DNA from: a virus
IMG/VR virus record: IMGVR_UViG_3300042924_001998
Location: 1-24,113 of that record
Reading direction: 5' to 3' (one strand)
Length of the DNA stretch: 24,113 nucleotides
Shown here: piece by piece, positions 5,922 to 12,587 of the stretch
Position numbering within the stretch: position 1 is the stretch's first letter
Layout of the letters: each line of letters begins with the position of its first letter
Translations under genes and position numbers: made by a program
The notes under the pieces: model-generated
What the model saw: only the letters and a program-made list of their open reading frames with translations
Told to the model about the DNA's origin: nothing
Databases searched by the model: none

Positions 5922-7661
5922 ATGAAAACATTAAGAGGTTATGAGTTTCGCCAGGGCATTGATGCCTTTGTGCCCAAGGTTTGTTCTGCCCTGGGGTTGG
6001 CCCCCGTGACCCTGCGCTGGACTGAAGTCAGCACCGCATGCATCAACTCATATGGGCAGATGGAATTGTCCATTGTCAGAGATGATGCCGTCATCAGCGG
6101 GGCCGTTTTCGAGCGGTATTGCGGCAAGGTTTTGCATGAGTTGTTGCACCGTGCCTTCACCGACTTTGACGTGGTGACCCACCGCCCCGCCCGTCAATAC
6201 ATCATGGCCCTGCACAACGGGATTGAAGATGGCCGCATCGAACGGGAATGCATTCGTTTAAACATGACGGGCAATTGCCGCTCCCTGCTGACCCGCCTGA
6301 TCGATGGGTTTGTTGCGGAGGCCATGGCCCAGGTTGAGGATTGGTCAGATCCCGCTCAATACCCGTTCATTCTGGCCGTTATGTGCCGCCCCCATGCCAA
6401 GCAGGTGATCCCCCTGCCCCTGCCCTTGCACTCCATCTTCACTGAGGCCGTGCACCGTCTGGACGCATGCCGCCCCGGCTTGCCTGGGACACGGGACACA
6501 ATGGACATTGCTGAGTGGGTGTTCGATCAATTGAAGGCCCTGCCCCAACAACCGCCAAAGAAAACCCCTAAGCAACCCCCCCAACAACCCCCACAAGGTG
6601 ACGGCGGTGAAGGCCAAGGTGACGGTGACGGTGAAGGCCAAGGCCAGGGCGCAGACGGCCAAGGCCAAGGTGAAGACGGTGAGGGCCAGGGCAAAGGCCA
6701 AGGTGACGGCCAGGAAGGCCCCTCAGACGGCCAGGAAGGCCCCTCAGACGGCCAGGAAGGCCCCCAAAAAGACGGCGACAAGGGTCAGGGTACACCTACC
6801 CCTAAGGCGGCCCCAGAGGCCCCTAAAGAGGCGTTCAGCCCCGTCAACAAAAAGGGCGTGATGGTCTTGGCCGTGGAGACTGAGCCAAGCGCAGAAATCC
6901 CTGAGGGCGCAACGGGTCACGGGACGTATGACAAGGGCGCAAAGCTTTCCCGCCAGGGCGCTCACGTTGGTGTTTCATGCCACGACATTCAGGTGACCGT
7001 ACCCGCCCGTATGCGCTATGACCTCAAGCGCATGTTTGACAAGTCAGGCATGGAAGAGTTTCAACCTGGACGCAAGACCGGGGCCTTGAACGTCCGGGCC
7101 TTGCCATCCCTGGCCCGTGGCAATGACCGCCTGTTTAAACGCCGCATGGAAGTGGAGGGGATCGATTCTGCGGTTGTGATCGTCCTGGATGTTTCCGGGT
7201 CAATGGAAGAGGTTTCCAGTGGGTATCGGATCAAGTCAGCGGTCAAAGCTTGCGCCGCCCTGTTGGAGTCCCTCAATGCCGCCGGGGTTGCCACTTGCGT
7301 CCTGACCTTTGCATCGACTACCAGCGTTCTGAAACCCTGGGCCATGCCCGTGAAGAAGGCCCTGGGTGAAATCAAAGGGGTGCGGTGCGGTAGCACAACC
7401 AACGATTACTTTGCCGTGAAGTATGCCCATGAGTTGCTGTTGGCCCGGACTGAGCAACGCAAAGTGTGCTTTGTGATCACTGATGGCGGCGGCGCTCACT
7501 ACACCTCGCTCCAAGTGCAGTCGGGTCAGCGCCTGGGTCTGACCACTGTAGGCGTGGGGATCGGCGTGGACATATCCGATACCTACCCTCAGTCGGTATG
7601 CATCGATGACGTGACCAAGTTGGGTGAGGTTGCATTCAATCAAATCAAATTAGCCGCATAA
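5922..7661 (+). CDS. CobT-like VWA protein with metallopeptidase-like N-terminus
   Basis: 579 aa from the ATG at 5922. The N-terminal domain holds HELLH at 72-76, a zinc-metallopeptidase HExxH signature, followed by ALHNGIEDGRIERE (97-109), which resembles the CobT/VWA-peptidase family. Residues 208-310 are low complexity: Pro/Gln-rich, then Gly/Asp/Glu/Gln-rich. The C-terminal VWA domain has a complete metal-binding MIDAS start DVSGS (423-427), a Thr-rich loop GSTTNDY near 490 and ITDGGG (519-524). With the preceding AAA+ gene it forms a MoxR-VWA pair like CobS-CobT or RavA-ViaA, which remodel target proteins or insert metal. Two GTTTAAAC words lie inside (6256, 7133). Confidence 0.85.
   Translation: MKTLRGYEFRQGIDAFVPKVCSALGLAPVTLRWTEVSTACINSYGQMELSIVRDDAVISGAVFERYCGKVLHELLHRAFTDFDVVTHRPARQYIMALHNGIEDGRIERECIRLNMTGNCRSLLTRLIDGFVAEAMAQVEDWSDPAQYPFILAVMCRPHAKQVIPLPLPLHSIFTEAVHRLDACRPGLPGTRDTMDIAEWVFDQLKALPQQPPKKTPKQPPQQPPQGDGGEGQGDGDGEGQGQGADGQGQGEDGEGQGKGQGDGQEGPSDGQEGPSDGQEGPQKDGDKGQGTPTPKAAPEAPKEAFSPVNKKGVMVLAVETEPSAEIPEGATGHGTYDKGAKLSRQGAHVGVSCHDIQVTVPARMRYDLKRMFDKSGMEEFQPGRKTGALNVRALPSLARGNDRLFKRRMEVEGIDSAVVIVLDVSGSMEEVSSGYRIKSAVKACAALLESLNAAGVATCVLTFASTTSVLKPWAMPVKKALGEIKGVRCGSTTNDYFAVKYAHELLLARTEQRKVCFVITDGGGAHYTSLQVQSGQRLGLTTVGVGIGVDISDTYPQSVCIDDVTKLGEVAFNQIKLAA
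6705..6764 (+). repeat. 21-bp in-frame tandem repeat
   Basis: Units at 6705-6725, 6726-6746 and a partial one at 6747-6763 encode repeated DGQEGPS in the low-complexity linker of the VWA protein. Such repeats change length easily by slippage, so linker length may vary between related phages. Confidence 0.85.
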
Positions 7662-7670
7662 GGGGGAACC

Positions 7671-7844
7671 ATGAAAGGCTTTTTCAAACGTGCATACATG
7701 GTGGGGCCGGGGGGCATGACCTGCCCCTGTTGCGCCCCTCAATCGGGCAACAAGTACGCCGCCCGTGCCCGTCAACTGATGGACAAGCAAAGCAAGCGCC
7801 GCCTGGAGCGCATCATCAATCGTTTAAACAAGGAGCAAGCATGA
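7671..7844 (+). CDS. Small basic protein with Cys-rich motif
   Basis: 57 aa, MKGFFKRAYMVGPGG then TCPCC (17-21), and a strongly basic C-terminal helix (ARARQLMDKQSKRRLERIINRLNKEQ). Ribosome-binding site AGGGGGA sits 5 bases before ATG. The stop overlaps the next start (ATGA, 7841-7844). The three cysteines are too few for a classical zinc finger unless it dimerises; the basic tail suggests nucleic-acid contact. GTTTAAAC (7822-7829) encodes part of Arg-Leu-Asn. No family recognised. Confidence 0.75.
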   Translation: MKGFFKRAYMVGPGGMTCPCCAPQSGNKYAARARQLMDKQSKRRLERIINRLNKEQA

Positions 7845-8236
7845 AACTTCACGCCGTGAATATGATAGTTGGTGGGATCCCCACTGACAAGCGCAAAAAA
7901 ATCAGTGTTGCAATGTTGCTGGTGCAAGCCAGAGACGAGAAACACGCCCTTGAAGTGGCCGCACAGGGTTATGCATCGTATGATGATTTTGCAAAGCGTT
8001 CATTCCTGTATCGCAATGAGTTTGATGGGGGGCCAATCACCTGGGCTTATCAGACCTGGGAGCGCAGTGACATGGACGGCATCACGCCGCTCAGTGGCGA
8101 GGAAATCCTGGGGCTTAAACCCGTCACCGTCAAGGCGGTCATGGAGTCGGCCCTCATGGCGCTGACCAAAGGGGACAAGGACACGGCCATGTGTTGCATC
8201 GACAAAGCTTTGGAAATGGTGAAGCAAGATGAATGA
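7841..8236 (+). CDS. Hypothetical phage protein, 131 aa
   Basis: Uses the ATG at 7841 that overlaps the upstream stop; longer versions of this frame run into the upstream gene. Mixed alpha/beta composition with KISVAMLLVQARDEKHALEVAAQGY early, which reads like a sandwich of strands and a helix, and a helical C-terminus (AVMESALMALTKGDKDTAMCCIDKALEMV). No catalytic motif seen. It overlaps the following gene by 8 bases and belongs to the tightly packed tail of the MoxR/VWA operon. Function unknown. Confidence 0.75.
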   Translation: MKLHAVNMIVGGIPTDKRKKISVAMLLVQARDEKHALEVAAQGYASYDDFAKRSFLYRNEFDGGPITWAYQTWERSDMDGITPLSGEEILGLKPVTVKAVMESALMALTKGDKDTAMCCIDKALEMVKQDE

Positions 8237-8405
8237 GTTTAAACAACTGCTTGAAAGAATGGATTGGACTTACCAATTCTCCGACCACTACGGCACGTTT
8301 GAGAAGGGCCGTGCGGATATGTGGACTTTGCAACAACTTGCCCGTGACCTGGGGCCAGAGGCCAGGGCCATGTTAGAAAAGGCATTGGCGCATCACCATG
8401 TCTAA
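8229..8405 (+). CDS. Small hypothetical protein, 58 aa
   Basis: MNEFKQLLERMDWTYQFSDHY to the stop at 8405. The start lies inside the previous gene (8-base overlap) and the end overlaps the next start by 8 bases, so it is part of a translationally coupled chain. The protein is mainly helical, charged, without cysteines or membrane segments. The GTTTAAAC at 8237-8244 encodes Phe-Lys near the start. No family recognised. Confidence 0.7.
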   Translation: MNEFKQLLERMDWTYQFSDHYGTFEKGRADMWTLQQLARDLGPEARAMLEKALAHHHV

Positions 8406-8643
8406 CCTCACTGCCCAGGAAATAAAAGCCTTCACAGAGGCCCAGAATCGCATGCTGGACGAGTTAAGTCACATGATCCTGGGTTACCCCTACGACCCAG
8501 AGATGAAAGCCTCAATTGTCCTGCATATCGCCGCCATCATGGCGACTTCTCATGGCATGTCCCATGAGGATTGGATGTTCAAGGCCGAATACTTTTACAC
8601 GGGTTGCCGTTTAAACAGGCCGACCCGTGACGAGGTGCATTGA
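8398..8643 (+). CDS. Hypothetical protein, 81 aa
   Basis: MSNLTAQEIKAFTEAQNRML onward, amphipathic helices with a His/Met-rich middle (IMATSHGMSHEDWMF). The start overlaps the upstream stop by 8 bases, and its own TGA shares one base with the next ATG. GTTTAAAC at 8609-8616 encodes the end of Arg-Leu-Asn. No domain recognised; an operon member of unknown role. Confidence 0.7.
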   Translation: MSNLTAQEIKAFTEAQNRMLDELSHMILGYPYDPEMKASIVLHIAAIMATSHGMSHEDWMFKAEYFYTGCRLNRPTRDEVH

Positions 8644-8738
8644 TGCGTGATTACCTCACCGACCGGGACGTTCAGAAGATTAGAACCAACTGCGCCCGTT
8701 TACTTTTGGTCATTGTGCTTATCCTGTTATGCCTGTAA
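8643..8738 (+). CDS. Tiny single-span membrane peptide
   Basis: 31 aa: a charged N-terminus (MRDYLTDRDVQKIRTNCAR) followed by the hydrophobic stretch LLLVIVLILLCL up to the stop. Its ATG shares a base with the upstream TGA and its end overlaps the next gene by 10 bases, the coupling pattern of its neighbours, which supports translation. It would be a tail-anchored inner-membrane peptide. Role unknown. Confidence 0.6.
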   Translation: MRDYLTDRDVQKIRTNCARLLLVIVLILLCL

Positions 8739-8935
8739 AGGCCATCTCCAACCCCGCCCTGGTTGGTAAGGGCCTTGCCCTTGTCCCCGACCCGTCCCAC
8801 GTTAAATCAGGTGAGCGTTACATCGTCCTGACCAATCGTTGGGAGGTCTACCAGATGGGGGTCAACCGCTACCCCCGCCTGTGCGGGAAATTCCCAAACA
8901 TCCACGCTGCCATGTTCAAGTGTTTAAACAAATGA
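8729..8935 (+). CDS. Hypothetical protein, 68 aa
   Basis: MPVKAISNPALVGKGLALVPDP then a beta-rich segment (ERYIVLTNRWEVYQMG) and a short C-terminal helix. It resembles small single-domain phage proteins but no family is recognised. It is the last gene of the plus operon; GTTTAAAC (8922-8929) overlaps its last codons, and another lies beyond the convergent gap. Confidence 0.65.
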   Translation: MPVKAISNPALVGKGLALVPDPSHVKSGERYIVLTNRWEVYQMGVNRYPRLCGKFPNIHAAMFKCLNK

Positions 8936-9017
8936 TGGCAGCCAGCCTGCTGCGGTTTGAATTTAAACACTTAGCTCACCGGTAGCTCATGGCCTGCTGC
9001 CACGCTGTGTTTAAACA
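8936..9017. terminator. Convergent gap with inverted repeat, possible two-way terminator
   Basis: TGGCAGC (8936-8942) and GCTGCCA (8996-9002) can pair, and ATTTAAAC (8961-8968) and GTTTAAAC (9009-9016) flank the inner part. No T-run follows on either strand, so intrinsic termination is uncertain, but two operons converge here and some stop signal is expected. Confidence 0.35.
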
Positions 9018-10718
9018 TTAGAAGGCGTCCAGGGTTTCGGTGTACGTCCCGGCGGTTGGGTTGAACTGTAGGACTGTCTCGCCCTGTGCCCCTACCCAAC
9101 GGTGACGGCACTTCCATACTGCGATTTGAACGTCCTTGTCCTGGCCCCGGTGTACCGTGACCCCTACGTCAGTCTTGGCCCACCATGCCATCGACCCGCT
9201 GATGGACATGCCGTCTGGCCGGGGTTGCTCGACCCCTGACCTTGTGATTTTTGATGGGTGAGCAACGAACCATGTGTGGCAGTCATTGGCCTTGCAGAAT
9301 TTCTGAACTCTGGTGAGCATGTCACTGATGGCCTGGGTTTCTGATGCGTCCTTGTTTAAATCAATGTAGTTGTACGGGTCAATGACCAGCCCCCGTGCGC
9401 CCATTCTTTTGACGGCGACCCGTGATCTTTCCAGGATTGAGTCCATCGTGCTTGGCTCTTCGCCGTTGGTATCGATGAACAGGAAATGATCCTTCACCCA
9501 TTTAAACGCTTGCGCCTTTTCGTCTGCGCTCATTCGGTTTTTACCCTCAAAGAACCGCTTGTTCATGTAAATTTCCATGAGCCTGGAGATGTGTATCTCA
9601 GGGGCATTCTCAAACGAACACACTGCGAACTTCCAATCCTCTGCCTTTGCCAGATTGACCATGATCTGATCGACAAAGTTGGACTTACCCGAACTTGGGT
9701 AACCCGTCACGACCGTCATCTGACCGGGCACGACCGTGTAAATGCTGTCCACTGATGAGTACCCGGTGCTGAAGCCTCGACCCACGCCCTTCGCAAACAT
9801 GTCGTTTAAACGATCCTCATACACGCTCGGATCCGACAGCCCTGCGATGGGGTAGGGGGTGGCCCCGTCAATAATTTCTTTCAGTACTTGTGACGGGTCA
9901 TCGACCATGAAGTCATCTGAGGCACTGAGGAAGACTTCGTTTAAATCCTTGCCGGTGAACTTAGCCAACCTGCATTTGTCTTTGCCGATGCGCCTTGCCA
10001 ACTCCTCGGCCAGGGCTTGTCCGGGGATGTCCTGGTCAGTGGCAATCACAACATACGGGGCCGCTTCAATGATCTCTCTGGCATTCCACACAAAGGCAAA
10101 CTTCTTGTCCTCAGACGCAGAAACCTTACCGTCTGCTACCTTGATGGGTGCGCCACCCGGCACGCTGACCACATTGTTTAAACCAATCTCCATGAGGGTC
10201 AGGCAATCGATCTCACCCTCCACGATGATGATTGGCTCACCCTTCTTGACCTCGTCCAGCCCAAAGAAATCATGTGCCCCACCAGCGTCTTGTGTGAAGT
10301 CCTTCTCTGGGAAGGATCGGTACTTGGCTGATACCAGTGCCCCATCCCGGTAGTACGGGAAACCAATGGCATCTGCGGTTTTGGATAGCCGGGAGAAATA
10401 TTTGTCGGCGGCGAACAATCGCATTCGATCTGCGGTCTGAGGGGATATGCCTCTGGTCTTTAGGTAATCGTAGTGCTGGCTCTGAAGTTTGTTGCTTGTG
10501 ATTTTTACGGCGGGGACAGCAGACAATTTACGCTCCTTGTGTGGTTGGATAGACCCGTTGGAATAACAGTGGTGGCAGTGATAGACAACGGCCCCGTCAG
10601 GTTTGCGGGTCAGTGTCATGTCTTTCTGGTTTTGTTTTCTGCGCTCTGGTGAGCACAACGGGCAGGTCACCCGTGTTGAATCATTGAAGTGGAACTGGTC
10701 AATGAAGTCTGCGTTCAT
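9018..10718 (-). CDS. DNA primase-helicase (T7 gp4/Twinkle type)
   Basis: 566 aa, the length of bifunctional phage primase-helicases. N-terminal zinc-binding domain: Cys19, Cys22, Cys48, Cys51 (CPLC and CHHC). TOPRIM primase core: IIIVEGEID (163-171) with the catalytic Glu, and VIATDQD (224-230) with the metal-binding Asp pair. C-terminal RecA-type helicase: Walker A GYPSSGKSN (339-347), Walker B GLVIDPYNY (443-451) and WFVAHPSK (483-490). It unwinds DNA and lays primers at the fork. It overlaps the HNH gene by 4 bases (ATGA). No polymerase gene accompanies it in this window. Three exact GTTTAAAC-type words or near matches per kb occur in this stretch. Confidence 0.93.
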   Translation of the reverse strand: MNADFIDQFHFNDSTRVTCPLCSPERRKQNQKDMTLTRKPDGAVVYHCHHCYSNGSIQPHKERKLSAVPAVKITSNKLQSQHYDYLKTRGISPQTADRMRLFAADKYFSRLSKTADAIGFPYYRDGALVSAKYRSFPEKDFTQDAGGAHDFFGLDEVKKGEPIIIVEGEIDCLTLMEIGLNNVVSVPGGAPIKVADGKVSASEDKKFAFVWNAREIIEAAPYVVIATDQDIPGQALAEELARRIGKDKCRLAKFTGKDLNEVFLSASDDFMVDDPSQVLKEIIDGATPYPIAGLSDPSVYEDRLNDMFAKGVGRGFSTGYSSVDSIYTVVPGQMTVVTGYPSSGKSNFVDQIMVNLAKAEDWKFAVCSFENAPEIHISRLMEIYMNKRFFEGKNRMSADEKAQAFKWVKDHFLFIDTNGEEPSTMDSILERSRVAVKRMGARGLVIDPYNYIDLNKDASETQAISDMLTRVQKFCKANDCHTWFVAHPSKITRSGVEQPRPDGMSISGSMAWWAKTDVGVTVHRGQDKDVQIAVWKCRHRWVGAQGETVLQFNPTAGTYTETLDAF

Positions 10719-10963
10719 TTCATGCTGCCGTCAGACTTGCGTTTAAATGAGCGGTTGGCTGAAGCTGGCTTCGCTCTGAGATTGCTGATGACCGTTGTGC
10801 CACCTTTGCTCAAAGGTTTTTTGTGGTCAACGTCTTTGCCGTCCCCCTTCTTAACCACGCCAGCACGTTCCATGATGCGCCGTGCTTTGTTGCGTTCGGC
10901 CCGTTTCTTCTTGACCATCTCTGTGCCATCGTAGTTGGCATATTCTTTCTTGTAATCTCTCAT
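10715..10963 (-). CDS. Small HNH-type protein
   Basis: 82 aa. A basic helical N-terminus (KKKRAERNKARRIMERAG) precedes GKDVDHKKPLSKGG at 42-55, then NLRAKPASANRSF at 61-73. The Asp-His pair and following Asn residues are the core of compact HNH nucleases seen beside phage replication genes. Such proteins nick DNA or assist packaging; the substrate here is unknown. Its stop overlaps the primase-helicase start and its start overlaps the upstream gene's stop by 4 bases, so all three genes are one translational unit. Confidence 0.75.
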   Translation of the reverse strand: MRDYKKEYANYDGTEMVKKKRAERNKARRIMERAGVVKKGDGKDVDHKKPLSKGGTTVISNLRAKPASANRSFKRKSDGSMK

Positions 10964-11400
10964 GTTCCATTCCTCAATAAAACTTGTTTAACTTGTGACG
11001 GGTCAACCAAAAAGAATAACTCGCCGCTGTTTACATGCTTGTTGCCACGTTCCATTCTCGGGGAGTGGAGGATGACCTCTGCATCGCAAATGAAGGCCCG
11101 TGTCCCGTGAAGATTGACAGACACCAGCACCGTCTTCAAATCATTGTCCAACAGTTTTTGCTTCCGCTCGGGGATGTGTAAACTGTCAAAGGGAAATTCA
11201 TCTGCGTTCCATGATTCCCTTACCTCCACCTCAACGTAGCCTACCTTGACCCCGGCCCGGTAAGCAATCAGGTCAACCCCGTAAGGATCTGCGTTGTCCT
11301 GCAATTCAATCCCGTAAGAGTCCTGAAAGAAATGCTTCACCCTGTCTCGTCCCAGCTTGTCAAAGGCTTGGTGAGCGGCTGGGTCAAAGGGCTTTCTCAT
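10960..11400 (-). CDS. PD-(D/E)XK-like phage protein, possible nuclease
   Basis: 146 aa from the ATG at 11400, chosen because AAGGA lies 6 bases upstream; the longer start at 11439 has no ribosome-binding site. The segment ADPYGVDLIAYRAG followed by VGYVEVEVRESW gives D-x(n)-E-x-E, the pattern of a PD-(D/E)XK-type core with Glu in place of the usual Lys. LHIPERKQKLLDND follows, then strands ending in ELFFLVDPSQV. I associate this pattern with a widespread uncharacterised phage family. Nuclease activity is inferred only. It heads the primase operon. A GGCCCC/GGGGCC hairpin sits right before its ribosome-binding site. Confidence 0.65.
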   Translation of the reverse strand: MRKPFDPAAHQAFDKLGRDRVKHFFQDSYGIELQDNADPYGVDLIAYRAGVKVGYVEVEVRESWNADEFPFDSLHIPERKQKLLDNDLKTVLVSVNLHGTRAFICDAEVILHSPRMERGNKHVNSGELFFLVDPSQVKQVLLRNGT

Positions 11401-11410
11401 TGTGTTCCTT

Positions 11411-11426
11411 GGCCCCTTGAGGGGCC
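11411..11426. other. Hairpin in leader of minus operon, overlapping a weak plus promoter
   Basis: GGCCCC, loop of 4, GGGGCC: a 6-bp GC stem 5 bases upstream of AAGGA of the minus-strand gene, likely a 5-prime stabiliser or translational control. A similar TTGGCCC hairpin is at 3368-3384. On the plus strand TTGAGG (11417-11422), a 17-base spacer and TACTTA (11440-11445) form a poor promoter match that could start the RNA locus. Confidence 0.35.
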
Positions 11427-11596
11427 TGTTACCTGTCATTACTTAATTTCACCCAAAGACCCCCCCTACCCCATTCAAAAATGAAGCAGGGAGGGGAATG
11501 TTTCACCGCCTTACGGCATCTGTATGTTAGTTTCCTAACCCCCAGGCTTACAGATTCGACCAGCCCCACGGATTATTCGGGAACTGCCCCCTAGCC

Positions 11597-11758
11597 CGTG
11601 TGATTGATGATGGTGGCTGGTACTGATCTCCAGCATTGGCGTGCACTCCAAGTGCGGGCAGATTTGAACTGCCGATTAATTAGGGTCTTCGCCAAAGTAT
11701 TTAACTTACCCTTTCACACTGCACATCAGTCTGTGCATTCGCCATCATCAATCACACG
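11597..11758 (+). ncRNA. Five-hairpin domain closed by a 17-bp perfect helix
   Basis: CGTGTGATTGATGATGG (11597-11613) is the exact reverse complement of 11742-11758. The 128 enclosed bases form consecutive stems: GCTGG/CCAGC (11616-11634), GCACT/AGTGC (11643-11655), GGCAG/CTGCC (11657-11673), AGGGT/ACCCT (11682-11712) and GCACA/TGTGC (11721-11736). This is a multibranch junction filled nearly end to end. Read on the minus strand, the third hairpin has the loop TTCAAAT with a closing G-C pair, a good tRNA T-arm match, but no complete cloverleaf can be drawn. Confidence 0.7.
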
Positions 11759-11835
11759 ATGCATACCGTGTACCCTATTCTTCCACGCAGGCAGGTTGAC
11801 CTCTTACTATCGGATGGAGTCCGATTGATGGGCGT

Positions 11836-11933
11836 AGAAAACAAAAAAGCCGTTAAGGAAACCCCGGTGGAAGAACCCAAGTCTTGTGAACTCAGGCCAC
11901 CCCATTCGGGGTCGGGATTTCATTAACGGCTTT
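11836..11933 (-). terminator. Long imperfect hairpin with minus-strand T-tract
   Basis: 11846-11866 pairs with 11913-11933: 19 base pairs with two single mismatches, including AAAGCCGTTAA against TTAACGGCTTT. Inside, GTGG/CCAC and a CCCC/GGGG hairpin continue the fold. On the minus strand the stem ends in GGCTTTTTTGTTTT, so it could end transcription from the RusA side. On the plus strand there is no T-run and it would instead be an internal arm of the RNA locus. Confidence 0.6.
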
Positions 11934-12086
11934 CATGCTTCGGCTTCCACGCCTAACAATGTTCGCACTGTATCACGCAGAATCAGGTTGTGCAATACCT
12001 GAGTTGCATGGTGGGTTTTGTTGGGGAGGAATTACCAGCGGTGGCGCAAGAACTCAAAAGAGTCGGCAACCACATGAACCATCCAA

Positions 12087-12188
12087 CACGGCTACAAGCT
12101 GAACGGCAATATCGTTTGCTCATCCACAGCCACGATTCGTCACCTCGGGCATCCAGCTTGTATGCGTGTAGGTTGTTGGTGTCGTGGC
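12087..12188 (+). ncRNA. Possible pseudoknot in the RNA locus
   Basis: Helix A: CACG and ACAAGCTG (12087-12101) pair with CAGCTTGT and CGTG (12154-12168) across a symmetric 3x3 internal loop. Helix B: GCCACGA (12129-12135), located in the loop of helix A, pairs with TCGTGGC (12182-12188). The crossing order gives a pseudoknot, or two alternative states. Confidence 0.45.
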
Positions 12189-12223
12189 CTAATCCAAGGG
12201 AGGGGCACACAGCGGATTGCGGC

Positions 12224-12246
12224 AAGCAATGATCAATTGCTTTTTT
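12224..12246 (+). terminator. Plus-strand intrinsic terminator
   Basis: AAGCAAT (12224-12230), 5-base loop, ATTGCTT (12236-12242), then TTTT. The stem is A/T-rich but perfect and the T-run is six long. No plus-strand gene precedes it for over 3 kb, so it most likely ends the noncoding RNA. Confidence 0.6.
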
Positions 12247-12587
12247 ACACTTGCCTAACTTCACCCGGCCCGGACAAAGCTTCTGGCAACTCAACATTCT
12301 GATGACACCAACACGGCTGGGGACTGCCTTGCAAGGATGGCACTGTTATCGGCGTACCACAATCCCCATGCGTCTTGGAATCCCAAGCATACCAAAAACT
12401 TTGCAATCTTCCAACCCCCAAGTTACCGCTGCTGCGGGTGTTTGTTTAAACTAATGGTGGGTAAGATGCCAAATCGTCCGCCATAAAATTTCTTATGTTT
12501 GTTTAAACGCACGGCTTCAGTCAAATAACGTCAAATAAAAAACAGGTACTTCAGATGCGTATCTGCGTCTGATGTAAACTGGGGCCT
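12247..12587. other. Gene-free stretch with repeats
   Basis: 341 bases without a credible gene. It holds an 11-bp direct repeat CCAACACGGCT (12308-12318) of 12083-12093, a CTTGG/CCAAG hairpin, two GTTTAAAC words (12444-12451, 12501-12508), two copies of TCAAATAA with 10-bp spacing (12521-12538), the 18-bp repeat (12539-12556), and CTTCAGATG twice (12549-12557, 12586-12594). It may contain control sites for the RNA locus or the 3-prime region of the RusA transcript. Confidence 0.5.
12539..12556. repeat. 18-bp dispersed repeat, copy 2
   Basis: Identical to 2242-2259. Here it is followed on the plus strand by a CAGAT/ATCTG hairpin (12552-12565) and preceded by the tandem TCAAATAA units, 32 bases beyond the RusA stop. 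Confidence 0.8.

Larger units (their letters stand above)
11450..12246 (+). ncRNA. Candidate large structured noncoding RNA locus
   Basis: About 800 bases with no credible gene: frames are short, lack ribosome-binding sites and lie on both strands. The DNA is packed with inverted repeats: ATCTGTA/TACAGAT around GTTAG/CTAAC (about 11519-11555), the 17-bp helix domain 11597-11758, an ATCGGA/TCCGAT hairpin (11810-11826), the 19-bp helix 11846-11933, TCAGGT/ACCTGA (11983-12002), a two-helix possible pseudoknot 12087-12188, and a hairpin-T6 terminator at 12224-12246. The plus strand is favoured because terminators at 12224 and 12609 point that way although no plus gene precedes them; a minus-strand RNA ending near 11838 remains possible. 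Size and phage context recall GOLLD and ROOL ornate RNAs; membership is untested. The exact 5-prime end is unknown. Confidence 0.6.

Noticed and set aside
6345-6795. Minus-strand frames opposite the VWA linker
   Set aside because: Shadow frames of the low-complexity Gly/Gln-rich coding repeat.
11401-11439. Longer N-terminus of the PD-(D/E)XK-like protein
   Set aside because: No ribosome-binding site before 11439, while AAGGA precedes the ATG at 11400, and the extension contains the leader hairpin.
11641-11735. A true tRNA gene on the minus strand
   Set aside because: T-arm and a partial acceptor stem fit, but no D-arm with GG, no anticodon stem-loop with U33, and a stable competing AGGGT/ACCCT stem.
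11983-12454. Open frames in the RNA locus (for example 104 codons minus, 80 and 67 codons plus)
   Set aside because: They overlap each other on opposite strands, lack ribosome-binding sites, and their content is dictated by inverted repeats.
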